Below, piece by piece: positions 24,654 to 33,690 of a DNA stretch of 64,000 nt (its first letter is position 1; each line of letters begins with the position of its first letter). Under the pieces are notes generated by a model. It did not search any database. It saw only the letters and a program-made list of their open reading frames with translations, and was not told the origin of the DNA. Origin of the DNA: Streptomyces sp. NA02950 (GTDB lineage Bacteria; Actinomycetota; Actinomycetes; Streptomycetales; Streptomycetaceae); the NCBI RefSeq assembly GCF_013364155.1, contig NZ_CP054916.1:3220501-3284500 (forward strand), written 5' to 3'. The translations under genes were made by a program, and so were the position numbers.

Positions 24654-26111
24654 GTGAGTGACACCCCATTCGGATTCGGCCTTCCGCCGGAGGAGCCGGA
24701 GGACGGCGACGACGGCAAGAGGAAGGGCGGCCAGGGCGGCGATCAGGGCCCCGCGAATCCCTTCGGGTTCGGCGGTGGCACGGGCGGAGCGGGCGGCGCG
24801 GAGAATCCGTTCGCCGCGATGTTCGGGTCGCTGAACCCCAATGATCTGGGCGCCGCCTTCCAGCAGCTCGGGCAGATGCTCTCGTACGAGGGCGGCCCGG
24901 TGAACTGGGACATGGCCAAGGACATCGCACGGCAGACGGTCGCCCGCGGCACCGCCGACGGCACCAAGGACGAGAGCGTGGGCCCGGCCGACCGCGACGC
25001 GGTCCAGGAGGCGGTGCGGCTCGCCGACCTGTGGCTGGACGGCGCCACCTCGCTGCCCTCGGGCTCCGGTACCGCCGTGGCCTGGAGCCGCGCGGAATGG
25101 GTCGAGGCGACCCTTCCGGTATGGCGCGATCTGGTCGATCCGGTCGCCGAGCGCGTCGGCGTCGCCATGGGCGATGTGCTCCCCGAGGAGATGCAGGCCA
25201 TGGCCGGTCCGCTGCTGGGGATGATGCGCTCCATGGGCGGCGCCATGTTCGGCACCCAGATCGGCCAGGCACTCGGGGTGCTGGCCGGTGAGGTGGTCGG
25301 CTCGACCGACATCGGGCTGCCGCTCGGCCCGGCGGGCAAGGCGGCGCTGCTCCCGGTGAACATCGCGGCGCTCGGCTCCGGCCTCGGCGTCCCCAAGGAG
25401 GAGGTGCGGCTCTACCTGGCGCTGCGCGAGGCCGCCCATCAGCGGCTGTTCTCGCATGTGCCGTGGCTGCGCTCGCATCTGTTCGGTGCCGTGGAGGGCT
25501 ACGCCCGCGGTATCAAGGTCGACACCGCCAAGCTGGAGGACGCGGTCGGCCAGCTCGACCCGACCCACCCCGAGCAGCTCCAGGAGGCGCTCCAGCAGGG
25601 CATGTTCCAGCCGGAGGACACCCCCGAGCAGAAGGCCGCCCTGGCCCGTCTGGAGACGGCGCTGGCGCTCGTCGAGGGCTGGGTGGACGCGGTGGTCCAC
25701 GCCGCCGCCGCGCCCCATCTGCCGTCGGCCGACGCGCTGCGCGAGACGCTGCGCAGGCGCCGGGCGAGCGGCGGGCCCGCCGAGCAGACCTTCGCCACCC
25801 TGATCGGCCTGGAGCTGCGCCCGCGCAGGCTGCGGGATGCCTCCCGGCTGTGGGCCTCGCTCACCGACGCGCGCGGTATGGAGGGGCGCGACGGGCTGTG
25901 GGAGCACCCCGACATGCTGCCGACCGCCCAGGACCTCGACGACCCGGACGGCTTCGTCCACCGCGAGCAGCTGGACTTCTCCGAGCTGGACAAGATGCTC
26001 GGCGAGGCGGCGGGCGGCGGTGAGCGGCCCGGCGGCGCGAGCGGCGACCGGGGCCCGGACGAGGGCCCGGAGAACTGCCCGGACGAGCGGCGGGACGACG
26101 GCGACAGGTGA
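24654..26111 (+). CDS. Zinc-dependent metalloprotease-like hydrolase (DUF2342 family)
   Basis: A protein of 485 aa from GTG 24654, preceded by GAGGAA. The N-terminus is Gly/Pro/Asp-rich. The core carries LREAAHQRLFSHVPWL, a variant metal-binding helix in which Glu precedes the first His, as seen in the actinobacterial family annotated as putative hydrolase or F420 biosynthesis-associated protein. Orthologue of M. tuberculosis Rv3195 by context. Its true substrate is unknown. It overlaps the start of the Nudix gene by four bases (GTGA), so the pair is coupled. Confidence 0.85.
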   Translation: MSDTPFGFGLPPEEPEDGDDGKRKGGQGGDQGPANPFGFGGGTGGAGGAENPFAAMFGSLNPNDLGAAFQQLGQMLSYEGGPVNWDMAKDIARQTVARGTADGTKDESVGPADRDAVQEAVRLADLWLDGATSLPSGSGTAVAWSRAEWVEATLPVWRDLVDPVAERVGVAMGDVLPEEMQAMAGPLLGMMRSMGGAMFGTQIGQALGVLAGEVVGSTDIGLPLGPAGKAALLPVNIAALGSGLGVPKEEVRLYLALREAAHQRLFSHVPWLRSHLFGAVEGYARGIKVDTAKLEDAVGQLDPTHPEQLQEALQQGMFQPEDTPEQKAALARLETALALVEGWVDAVVHAAAAPHLPSADALRETLRRRRASGGPAEQTFATLIGLELRPRRLRDASRLWASLTDARGMEGRDGLWEHPDMLPTAQDLDDPDGFVHREQLDFSELDKMLGEAAGGGERPGGASGDRGPDEGPENCPDERRDDGDR

Positions 26112-26635
26112 GTCTGCACAAGGACGCGGCGCGGGTCCTGGAAGCCTGGTCCGCGCCGGACGCCGCCCAGGAGCGGCTGCGGCTGGCCTATGGCGACCAT
26201 CTGGCCGCCCATCCGGACGGGATGTGGAAGGCGTGCCGGGACGGGCACATCACGGCGAGCACGCTGGTGATCGACCCGTCCCGGGAGCGCGTACTGCTCA
26301 CCCTGCACCGGAAGTTGCGGATGTGGCTGCAAATGGGCGGCCACTGCGAACCGGACGACGCCACCCTGGCGGACGCGGCGCTGCGCGAGGCATCGGAGGA
26401 GTCCGGGATCGCGGGGCTGACGCTGCTGCCGGACGGGCCGGTGCGGCTGGACCGGCATCACACCCCGTGCGCCTGGCACCTGGACGTGCAGTACGCGGCG
26501 CTGGCCCCGCGGGACGCGACGGCGGCGATCAGCGATGAGTCACTGGATCTGCGCTGGTTCGGATACGACGAGGTGGCGGGCGTGGCCGACGAGTCCGTGC
26601 GCCGGCTGGTGGACCGTACCCGCGCCCTGGTCTGA
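26108..26635 (+). CDS. Nudix hydrolase
   Basis: A protein of 175 aa with a complete Nudix box in the segment GGHCEPDDATLADAALREAS followed by EESGI (residues about 77-101). The box binds divalent metal and hydrolyses nucleoside-diphosphate-X compounds. The substrate cannot be read from sequence. GTG 26108 overlaps the upstream stop as GTGA, showing co-translation with the zinc-hydrolase. Confidence 0.88.
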   Translation: MSLHKDAARVLEAWSAPDAAQERLRLAYGDHLAAHPDGMWKACRDGHITASTLVIDPSRERVLLTLHRKLRMWLQMGGHCEPDDATLADAALREASEESGIAGLTLLPDGPVRLDRHHTPCAWHLDVQYAALAPRDATAAISDESLDLRWFGYDEVAGVADESVRRLVDRTRALV

Positions 26636-26686
26636 CCACCGGACGCACAGCAACCGGCGGCCGGGAGACGGGGCGAGGCAGACGAA

Positions 26687-26717
26687 GCGGCCGCGGACCC
26701 GAGGGTCCCGCGGCCGC
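26687..26717. terminator. Bidirectional hairpin after the Nudix gene
   Basis: GCGGCCGCGGACCC (26687-26700) pairs with GGGTcCCGCGGCCGC (26703-26717) apart from one bulged C. It lies between convergent genes. Confidence 0.7.
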
Positions 26718-26758
26718 GCCGCTCGTCGGTGACTGCCGTCGGCTGCCGTTGAGTGCCG

Positions 26759-27514
26759 TCAGTTGCCGAAGATGTTGCCCTGGTTCTGTCCCCGGGCGCC
26801 CTGCTGGCCCATCCCGAACTGGGCCGCCATACCCCCGCCGATCACCGCGTTCTGCGGCGGCAGCAGCTCGCTGGGCTGGACGAGGGCGTAACCCTGGCCG
26901 AGGAAGCTGAGCTCCCAGCCCTCCCCCGTGTTGCCGCGCCGCCGCCACACACCCGAGGAGTGCGTCTGCGCCTGCATCTGGACGCGCAGCGAGCTGGACC
27001 AGGCGACGATGGCGTCCGCGTCGACATTGACGTACTTGTCCGGCGTGACCTGGAGCATCAGCGGCTGGCCGGAGGTCATCAGCGCGACCTTGCCCCGCCC
27101 CGAGATGTTCAGGTTGTACTTGCCGGAGCCGGAGATCCCGTACTGGCTGTCGACCGCGATCGTCTCCCAGTGCAGGGTGGAGTCCAGCGCGAGGACATAG
27201 GCGCTGTCGACGGTCAGCCCCTCGCCCTCCACGTCCACCACATGGACGTACTGGGCGAGGTTGGCGAGGTAGACCGTGCCCTGCCCGGAGCAGCGCATCA
27301 GGTCCAGGCCCTCGCCGACGGCGCGGGAGCGGCGCTGCCCCGGCGTCTGGTACTCGCCGTCGAACTCGATCAGCCCCTGGTAGGCGACCATGCTGCCCTT
27401 ACGGGCGAGCACATCCTCATGACCGGTCAGGGCGACCCGCAGCATATGCGGGTTCTGGAGCGCGTAGCGGTCCTGGGTCTGGGCCTCGGTGAAGGCGAAG
27501 AGCGGGCTCTGCAT
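26759..27514 (-). CDS. AIM24 family protein, third in tandem
   Basis: A protein of 251 aa. The AIM24/TIGR00266-type domain is a mostly beta fold seen in LARKGSMVAYQGLIEF, LMRCSGQGTVYLANLAQYV and KVALMTSGQPLMLQV, ending in a Gly/Gln-rich tail. The biochemical role of bacterial AIM24 proteins is unknown; the yeast namesake affects mitochondrial inner-membrane organisation. It is the last gene of a three-paralogue operon, 16 bp after the preceding gene. Confidence 0.85.
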   Translation of the reverse strand: MQSPLFAFTEAQTQDRYALQNPHMLRVALTGHEDVLARKGSMVAYQGLIEFDGEYQTPGQRRSRAVGEGLDLMRCSGQGTVYLANLAQYVHVVDVEGEGLTVDSAYVLALDSTLHWETIAVDSQYGISGSGKYNLNISGRGKVALMTSGQPLMLQVTPDKYVNVDADAIVAWSSSLRVQMQAQTHSSGVWRRRGNTGEGWELSFLGQGYALVQPSELLPPQNAVIGGGMAAQFGMGQQGARGQNQGNIFGN

Positions 27515-27530
27515 GGTGTCTCTCTCCCCC

Positions 27531-28214
27531 TCAGCCCCGTGCCCGGAGCCGGTCGGTGCTGTCCTCACTGGGCTGTACGACGACGAAGCCCTGCCCGGAG
27601 AAGCCGAGCTGGTACGCCTCGCCGCTGCCCCGGCCGATCAGGGAGGACGCCTTGAAGCTGCGCTTCCCCTTGACCTTGAGCCCGGTGGACCAGGCGACGA
27701 GCGCGTCCGGGTCCACATAGGTCTCGTCGTCGCCGCGTCCGCAGTCGACGACGATGGGCGTGCCCCGGGAGGTCAGGGCGACCCAGCCGGTGCCGGAGAC
27801 GCCCACGTTGAACAGACCCTGCCCGGCGAACTTGGCGATGCCCTTGACGCGTTCGACACCCCACTGGAGATGGGCGTCGAAGGCGAGCAGATTGGTGCCG
27901 TTGACCGACAGCGAGTCGCCGCCCAGGTTGATGCAGACGACGTTGGCCCCGTAGTCGGCCAGGTAGAGCAGTCCGTCGCCGCTGCACCGCATGAGCGGGG
28001 CGCCCTCGCCGGTCAGCCACTGGGAGGCCATCTGGCGCACCGCGGGCGGATTCGGCTCGTACTGGACGAAGCCCTCGTACGCCACCATCGAGCCGGTGCG
28101 GGCGAACAGGTCCTGGCCGCTCTGCATGGCGACCTTGAGCATGCTGGCGCCGTGGTTCTCCATACGGGCGGCGACCGGCGCGGGGGCGAAGCCCGTGATC
28201 AGTTGCTGGTCCAT
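27531..28214 (-). CDS. AIM24 family protein, second in tandem
   Basis: A protein of 227 aa from ATG 28214 (MDQQLITGFAP). Same fold landmarks as its neighbours: FARTGSMVAYEGFVQYE, LMRCSGDGLLYLADYGA, WVALTSRGTPIVVDC and GFSGQGFVVVQPSE. It lies 11 bp after the TerD-AIM24 fusion and 16 bp before the third paralogue, so all three are one transcript. Function is unknown. Confidence 0.85.
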   Translation of the reverse strand: MDQQLITGFAPAPVAARMENHGASMLKVAMQSGQDLFARTGSMVAYEGFVQYEPNPPAVRQMASQWLTGEGAPLMRCSGDGLLYLADYGANVVCINLGGDSLSVNGTNLLAFDAHLQWGVERVKGIAKFAGQGLFNVGVSGTGWVALTSRGTPIVVDCGRGDDETYVDPDALVAWSTGLKVKGKRSFKASSLIGRGSGEAYQLGFSGQGFVVVQPSEDSTDRLRARG

Positions 28215-28225
28215 GTCGGTTGCCT

Positions 28226-29971
28226 TCAGACCTCGTAGGGCTGGACGACGATGAAATTGCCGGGCGCACCGCGGAACTGGAGGTTCACGGTCTCCCCGCT
28301 GTGGCCGGGGTAGGCGGCCCGACGCAGCCGCACCTGGCTGGAGATGATCACCTGCGAACCGGCGGACCACGCCACGATGGCGTTGCTGTCGGCGAAGGTC
28401 GTCGGGGTGACCGGGAGGACGACCGGGGTGCCCTCGGTCTTCACGATGACGGTGCCGGTGCCCTGGAACTGCATGGTGAACAGCGCGCCGCCCGGGATGC
28501 CGTGGCCCTCGATCCGGCGGACCTCGTGCTGGAGCGACTCGTCGAAGGCGAGCACGCTCTCGGCGGAGACACAGATCGCGTCGCCCTGGAGCTCGATCGG
28601 GTGGAGCTCGGCCGCGTTCTCGGCGAGGAAGACCTGCCCCTGGCCGCTGCAGCGCATCAGCTGCATCTCCTGGCCGGTCGCGTTGCCGACGATCCGGCCG
28701 CGGAAACCGGCGCCCTTGTAGCTGAAGTCGACCTTGCCCTGGTAGAGCACCATGGCGCCCTGGCGGGCCAGCACCGGCTGACCGCCGACGCCGAGGTCGA
28801 CCCGCATCAGACGCGGGTTCTGCGGGGTCCAGCGCTGCCCGGTGGGCGCCTCGCGGTACTGGGCGAGCGCGGCCTGTACGCCGGCGGCGCCGCCCTGGCC
28901 CTGGCCCTGGCCCTGGCCCTGCGGAACGCCCTGGGGGGCACCCTGCGGCTGACCGTAGGGGGCGGGCTGGCCCGGACCCGGCTGGCCGGGGTACGGCTGC
29001 GCCGGAGGCTGGCCGTACGGGGCGGGCGGTGCCTGGCCCGGTGCCTGGCCGCCGAACTGCTGCTGGCCGGGGAGCTGTCCCGGTGGACCGGGCGGGGGCA
29101 CCTGGCCGGGAGGCGCGAGCGGCGCGGCGATGGTGGGCGCCCCGTGCATCTGCGGCGAACCGGGCGCGGGCTGCGGCGGCGTGTGCTGTGCCGCGGGGGC
29201 GGGCTGCGGCGCCGGGGGCGTTGCCTGCGGGGGCGGCGCCTGGGGAGGCGTGCCCTGGGGAGGCGTGCCCTGGGGTGCGCCGAAGGCGGGCGCGGGCTGC
29301 GGCTGCTGCGGCTGTTGCTGCTGTTGCTGCTGGGCGGGCGGGCCACCGGCGGGGGGCGCGAAGCCCGGGGCCGCGGCCGCCTGGCCGGGAGGCGCGAAAC
29401 CGGGCGTACCGCCCTGGGCGGGCGCCGCGGGCGCGGGCTCCTCCTCGGCGACCTCCCCGCCGAAGTTCTTGAGCAGCGCGTCGAGTCCACCGTCGAAGCC
29501 CTGGCCGACGGCGGCGAACCGCCAGACGTCCTTCAGATAGAAGTCACCCAGCATCACCGCGCGCTCGGTGCTGAACTCCGCGCCGGAGAAGGAGTACCGG
29601 GCCACCTCCTCGCCGCCCGCGACGATCCGGATGTAACCGGAACCGATCTGCGACATCTGGCCCGCACCGTCGATGGTCGCGGTGAAGGAGAGCTTGTGGA
29701 TGGAGGACGGGATGGAGTCGAGGGTGACGCGGAACGACTCGGTGTCACCAGCCTGGTTCCCGAGCTGCTGGATCGCTTCTTCGGGAGATTTCGGCTGATT
29801 GAAGAAGATGAAGTAGCGGTCGTCCGACAGCCGCTCGTCCGCGTCGAGACCGAAGCAACTGATGTCGAACGTCAGGCCGGGGCCGGAGATCTGCACACCG
29901 ACGTACAGATCCCTCCCGGCCGTCAGATCACTGATCTTGGCCTTGTGGCCGCGCTGGAATTCCCTGGCCAT
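28226..29971 (-). CDS. TerD domain fused to AIM24 domain
   Basis: A protein of 581 aa. Residues 1-170 are a TerD domain (tellurite-resistance/stress family) with the acidic calcium-binding pattern FDISCFGLDADERLSDDRYF and FSGAEFSTERAVMLGDFYLKD. Residues about 171-345 are a Pro/Gln/Ala/Gly-rich linker. The remainder is an AIM24 domain (ARQGAMVLYQGKVDF, LMRCSGQGQVFLAENAA, FRGAPGNFIVVQPYE). TerD proteins in Streptomyces are linked to calcium-dependent development and metal or oxidative stress. The fusion implies that the two AIM24 proteins encoded downstream work with a TerD-type Ca2+ sensor (inference). Confidence 0.88.
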   Translation of the reverse strand: MAREFQRGHKAKISDLTAGRDLYVGVQISGPGLTFDISCFGLDADERLSDDRYFIFFNQPKSPEEAIQQLGNQAGDTESFRVTLDSIPSSIHKLSFTATIDGAGQMSQIGSGYIRIVAGGEEVARYSFSGAEFSTERAVMLGDFYLKDVWRFAAVGQGFDGGLDALLKNFGGEVAEEEPAPAAPAQGGTPGFAPPGQAAAAPGFAPPAGGPPAQQQQQQQPQQPQPAPAFGAPQGTPPQGTPPQAPPPQATPPAPQPAPAAQHTPPQPAPGSPQMHGAPTIAAPLAPPGQVPPPGPPGQLPGQQQFGGQAPGQAPPAPYGQPPAQPYPGQPGPGQPAPYGQPQGAPQGVPQGQGQGQGQGGAAGVQAALAQYREAPTGQRWTPQNPRLMRVDLGVGGQPVLARQGAMVLYQGKVDFSYKGAGFRGRIVGNATGQEMQLMRCSGQGQVFLAENAAELHPIELQGDAICVSAESVLAFDESLQHEVRRIEGHGIPGGALFTMQFQGTGTVIVKTEGTPVVLPVTPTTFADSNAIVAWSAGSQVIISSQVRLRRAAYPGHSGETVNLQFRGAPGNFIVVQPYEV

Positions 29972-30161
29972 ACGTAACGACCGTCCCCCATCCCGAAACC
30001 GGTGAGTGCAATGCGCGCCAGGCTAGCCGCTGCCGCCGACTATGAGCGACGCCGGGGAGGTGAGAACCGGTTCCGAGGTGGCGGTGGTTCCCGCATGCGG
30101 GTCCGCTTGTTACCGGTTTTGTTGTGCTCGTTCCCGGATTCAGGACCGCTGGTTCGCGGGC

Positions 30162-30791
30162 TCAGGAACCCTCGTTGCCCGATCCGGACAGATGCGGCAG
30201 CCGTCCGGCGGCCACCACGCCCTCGAGATAGCCGCGCGCCCGCTCGGTCCGCGGATACGCCTCCAGCAGCCGCCAGAAACGCGGACCGTGACCGGGCACC
30301 AGCAGATGGGCCAGCTCGTGGAGGAGGACGTAGTCCACGACGTACTCGGGCATGCCCTGGAGCCGGTGGGAGAGCCGGATGCTGCCCTCGGCCGGGGTGC
30401 ACGAACCCCACCGGGTGTTCTGGTTGGTGACCCAGCGAACGGTGGCGGGCCGGGCCCTGCCGTCGAGATACTGCTCGGACAGCCATTCGGCGCGGGCGGC
30501 CAGCTCGGCGTCGCCCAGCATGCGTTTGCTCTCCTGCGCCGCCAGCTTGTCGAGCATCACGGTCACCCAACGCCGCTCCTCCGCCTCCGACATCCGGGCC
30601 GGGATGAGAACGACGGTGCGGTCGCCCTCGCGGTACGCGGAGACCGTCCTGCGCCGCCGGGTGCTCCGGCGGACCTCGACCGCGCTGGCTCCCGAGCCGC
30701 GGTCCTGCGGGCTCGGGGCGGTGCGCGGAGTTCCGGCGGCGCTGTGCGCGGGGGGCTCCCCAGCGAAGCGAGGGGCAGGGTCGGCGGGCAC
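30162..30791 (-). CDS. YgjP-like (DUF45) metallopeptidase
   Basis: A protein of 209 aa. The zinc motif is LLHELAHLLVPGHGPRFW (HELAH, with the third ligand in the following H-G-x-x-F-W), preceded by the family signature TRWGSCTPAEGSIRLSHRL. YgjP/DUF45 proteins are putative metal-dependent peptidases related to wss1/SprT-like enzymes. The N-terminal ~45 residues are low-complexity. Start GTG 30791. It lies 190 bp from the TerD fusion, same strand. Confidence 0.85.
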   Translation of the reverse strand: MPADPAPRFAGEPPAHSAAGTPRTAPSPQDRGSGASAVEVRRSTRRRRTVSAYREGDRTVVLIPARMSEAEERRWVTVMLDKLAAQESKRMLGDAELAARAEWLSEQYLDGRARPATVRWVTNQNTRWGSCTPAEGSIRLSHRLQGMPEYVVDYVLLHELAHLLVPGHGPRFWRLLEAYPRTERARGYLEGVVAAGRLPHLSGSGNEGS

Positions 30792-30895
30792 GCCCCGACG
30801 TTACCCGCTGGCGGGCGGGGAAGTGCCACCCCTCACCCGGTGGCGGAACGAACCACTCCAGCGTGTGCACGGCTTGTACGACTATTGCCGCCGCC

Positions 30896-30904
30896 TGTGG
30901 ACAA
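30896..30904 (-). other. DnaA-box sequence
   Basis: TGTGGACAA, the reverse complement of TTGTCCACA, the preferred DnaA box of Streptomyces. It is a single perfect 9-mer in the intergenic region upstream of the ThiF-like gene. Confidence 0.4.
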
Positions 30905-31004
30905 CGCTCGGCGTGGGTGGTGGTGCCGGCCGCATGCTGGGGGAAGTCCGAGGGCCGCGCACCGGTGCGGCCCCGGCGAGGGAACGACGCGATCCACGGG
31001 CCAC

Positions 31005-31064
31005 GGGACCACGGACCGCGGGACCACGGACCGCGGGACCACGGACCGCGGGACCACGGACCGA
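31005..31064 (+). repeat. 15-bp tandem repeat, about four copies, in front of the ThiF-like gene
   Basis: Unit GGGACCACGGACCGC repeated at 31005, 31020, 31035 and 31050; only the last base of the fourth copy differs. The array ends 13 bases before the ATG at 31078, with a G-run (31065-31071) acting as the ribosome-binding site. The frame is open through the repeat (TAGPR repeats), but it is more likely 5'-untranslated. Confidence 0.85.
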
Positions 31065-31077
31065 CGGGGGGACGACC

Positions 31078-32208
31078 ATGCATTCCACACATCCGATGCT
31101 CAAGCCCGCGCTGCGGCGCGGCTGGCGAAGCCGGGACACGGTGCAGTTCGGGGTGGCGCAGGCACATGCGGTGGTGCTGGGCCCGCTGGACACGGCGACG
31201 GGCAGCTTTCTGGACCTGCTCGACGGCACCCGGGGGCTGCCCCTGCTGCGGCAGGAGGCCCAGGCCCTCGGGCTGCCGGAGGGGCGGGCCGAGGTACTGG
31301 TAGAGCGGCTGGCGGCGGCCGGGCTGCTGGAGGAACCGAGGGACGGCGGGGAGTCAGCCGCGGCCCTGGACCGGCTGCGGCCGGACGCGGCGGCGCTGTC
31401 GGTGCTGCACCGGCAGCCGGGGGCGGCGGCCCGGCTGCTCGCGGCACGGCGGGCCACCCGGGTGCAGGTGAGGGGCGCGGGGCGGGTCGGTGCGGCCGTC
31501 GCGGCCGCGCTGTCGGCCTCGGGCGTCGGGCTGGTCGATGTGGTGGACGGTGGCTGTGTCGAGCCCTGGGACGTGGCACCCGGCGGGCTGTCGGCCGAGC
31601 AGATCGGGGAGCGGCGGGAGGCGGCCGCGCGGCGACTGGTGCGGCGCTGTGCGCCGGAGCCCCGGCCGCGGCGTCCGGCGCGGGAGTCGGTTCCGTCGAA
31701 TGAACCGGGGCTGGCGCTGGTGGTGATCGCCCCGCGGGACGGCCTCGCGGCCTACGCTCCGGATCCCGCACCGGCCGAGCCGCTGTTGGCGGCGGGGATC
31801 CCCCATCTCTACGCGGGTGTGCTGGAGGCCACCGGGCTGGTGGGGCCCCTGGTGGTACCGGGCTCCACCCCGTGTGCGGGATGTCTCACTGCGGGCCGTG
31901 CGGCGCGGGAGCCCGCCTGGCCCCGGATGCTCGCGCAGTGGCGGTCCGGCCGCCGCCGGTGCGCGCCGGCCTGTGACAACGCGCTGGCCGTGATGGTCGC
32001 CGGGGTCACGGCCGGGCAGGCCCTGGCGTTCCTCGACGGGCGGGCCTCCCCGGTCGCGGGCGCCCGCTGGGAGTTGGCGCTGCCCGCGCTCACCGGGGAG
32101 GTACGGGCGGTCGAAGCGCATCCCGGGTGCGAGTGCGGAGCGGCCGGACGGCAGGATGCGGTATATGCCTCGGCCAAGGAGGCACCGCACGCGACAATGT
32201 CCGGGTGA
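31078..32208 (+). CDS. ThiF-like (E1-related) protein, TOMM/leader-binding type
   Basis: A protein of 376 aa. The middle region has a ThiF-type nucleotide fold (VRGAGRVGAAVAAALSASG near residue 138, then VDVVDGGCVEPWDVAPGG). The C-terminal half has a cysteine cluster PCAGCLTAGRA, RRCAPACDN and HPGCECG that could bind zinc. The usual ATP-binding Arg/Lys and adenylation Asp are hard to place, so it may be a non-adenylating relative, as in proteins that bind leader peptides of thiazole/oxazole-modified microcins. No precursor peptide or cyclodehydratase partner is adjacent. ATG 31078. Confidence 0.7.
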   Translation: MHSTHPMLKPALRRGWRSRDTVQFGVAQAHAVVLGPLDTATGSFLDLLDGTRGLPLLRQEAQALGLPEGRAEVLVERLAAAGLLEEPRDGGESAAALDRLRPDAAALSVLHRQPGAAARLLAARRATRVQVRGAGRVGAAVAAALSASGVGLVDVVDGGCVEPWDVAPGGLSAEQIGERREAAARRLVRRCAPEPRPRRPARESVPSNEPGLALVVIAPRDGLAAYAPDPAPAEPLLAAGIPHLYAGVLEATGLVGPLVVPGSTPCAGCLTAGRAAREPAWPRMLAQWRSGRRRCAPACDNALAVMVAGVTAGQALAFLDGRASPVAGARWELALPALTGEVRAVEAHPGCECGAAGRQDAVYASAKEAPHATMSG

Positions 32209-32282
32209 CCGACGTCCACGAGTGGGCGACGGGGGTCCGGGGGGCCTCCCCTGGAATGGCTCAGCTGTAGTTGGAGGGGCGC

Positions 32283-33671
32283 ATGTCCGATCTGCCGCGC
32301 AAGGCGATCACCCGAACCGCCAAACTCGCGGCGCTGCCTTTGGGATTCGCGGGGCGCGCCACATGGGGGCTCGGGAAGCGGATAGGGGGGCGACCGGCGG
32401 AGATGGTCGCGCGTGAGGTCCAGCAGCGCACCGCCGAGCAGATGTTCAAGGTGCTCGGCGAGCTCAAGGGCGGGGCCATGAAGCTGGGGCAGGCGATGTC
32501 GGTCTTCGAATCGGCGCTTCCCGAGGAGATCGCCAGGCCGTACCGGGCGGCACTGACCAAGCTCCAGGAGGCGGCGCCGCCCATGCCCACCCGCACGGTC
32601 CACGCCCAGCTGGCGGAGCGGCTGGGGGAAGACTGGCGGGAGCTGTTCCAGGAGTTCGAGGACAAGCCCTCGGCGGCGGCCTCGATCGGCCAGGTGCACC
32701 GCGCGGTCTGGCACGACGGGCGTGCGGTGGCGGTCAAGGTGCAGTACCCGGGGGCGGGTGAGGCGCTGCTGTCGGACCTCAACCAACTGAGCCGATTCGC
32801 TCGGGTGCTGGGCCCTCTGGTCCCGGGGCTCGACCTCAAGCCGCTGATCGCGGAGTTGCGGGACCGGGTGGCCGAGGAGCTGGACTACGAGCTGGAGGCC
32901 GAGTCCCAGCGGGCCCATGCCGCCGAGTACGCGGAGGACTCGGAGATCGTGGTGCCCGAGGTGGTGCACCAGTGCGACCAGGTGCTGATCACCGAGTGGA
33001 TGGAGGGCATACCGCTCTCCGAGGTGATAGCCGAGGGCGGGCCCGAGCAGCGGGACCGGGCCGGGCAGCTGCTGGCGCGCTTTCTGTTCTCGGGGGCGTC
33101 CCGTACCGGGCTGCTGCACGCCGATCCGCATCCGGGCAACTTCCGGCTGCTGACGGGTGACGCCCCGGACGGGCCGCCGGAGCAGTGGAGGCTGGGGGTG
33201 CTGGACTTCGGCTCGGTGAACCGGCTGCCCGAGGGGCTGCCCGCTCCCATCGGTGTCGCGCTGCGGATGGCGCTGGAGGGCGACGCCAAGGGGGTCTATG
33301 CGCTGATGCGCGAGGAGGGGTTCTTCAAGCCCTCGATCGATGTCGACCCGGACGCTCTGCTGGACTTCCTGCTTCCGATGCTCGAACCGGCGCAGGCCGA
33401 CACCTTCCTCTTCGACCGGAAGTGGATACGCGGCCAGGCGGCGCGGGTGGCCGACCGCCGTTCGCCCGTCTACGAGCTGGGCAATCAGCTCAATCTGCCG
33501 CCTTCGTACCTGCTCATCCACCGGGTCACGCTGAGCACGATCGGAGTGCTGTGCCAGCTGGGCGCCACGGTGCGGCTGCGGGACGAACTGGAGGCATGGG
33601 TGCCCGGCTTCGCCGCCGACGTGGGGGACGACCCGGAGGAGGAGGCGAAGGCGGCGGAGACCTCGGCCTGA
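32283..33671 (+). CDS. UbiB/ABC1 (AarF) family atypical kinase
   Basis: A protein of 462 aa with the complete ABC1 signature: the KxGQ motif in GGAMKLGQAMSVFE, AAASIGQVHRAV (Ala-rich nucleotide loop), VAVKVQYPG (invariant Lys), EELDYELEAESQ, LLHADPHPGNFR (catalytic loop) and VLDFGSV (metal-binding Asp). Family members are ATPases/kinases needed for isoprenoid quinone metabolism; actinobacterial members such as Rv3197 lie beside whiB7, as here, and some have been linked to antibiotic tolerance. ATG 32283 follows GGAGGGG. Confidence 0.93.
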   Translation: MSDLPRKAITRTAKLAALPLGFAGRATWGLGKRIGGRPAEMVAREVQQRTAEQMFKVLGELKGGAMKLGQAMSVFESALPEEIARPYRAALTKLQEAAPPMPTRTVHAQLAERLGEDWRELFQEFEDKPSAAASIGQVHRAVWHDGRAVAVKVQYPGAGEALLSDLNQLSRFARVLGPLVPGLDLKPLIAELRDRVAEELDYELEAESQRAHAAEYAEDSEIVVPEVVHQCDQVLITEWMEGIPLSEVIAEGGPEQRDRAGQLLARFLFSGASRTGLLHADPHPGNFRLLTGDAPDGPPEQWRLGVLDFGSVNRLPEGLPAPIGVALRMALEGDAKGVYALMREEGFFKPSIDVDPDALLDFLLPMLEPAQADTFLFDRKWIRGQAARVADRRSPVYELGNQLNLPPSYLLIHRVTLSTIGVLCQLGATVRLRDELEAWVPGFAADVGDDPEEEAKAAETSA

Positions 33672-33690
33672 GACGGCCGGGCCCGGGCCC

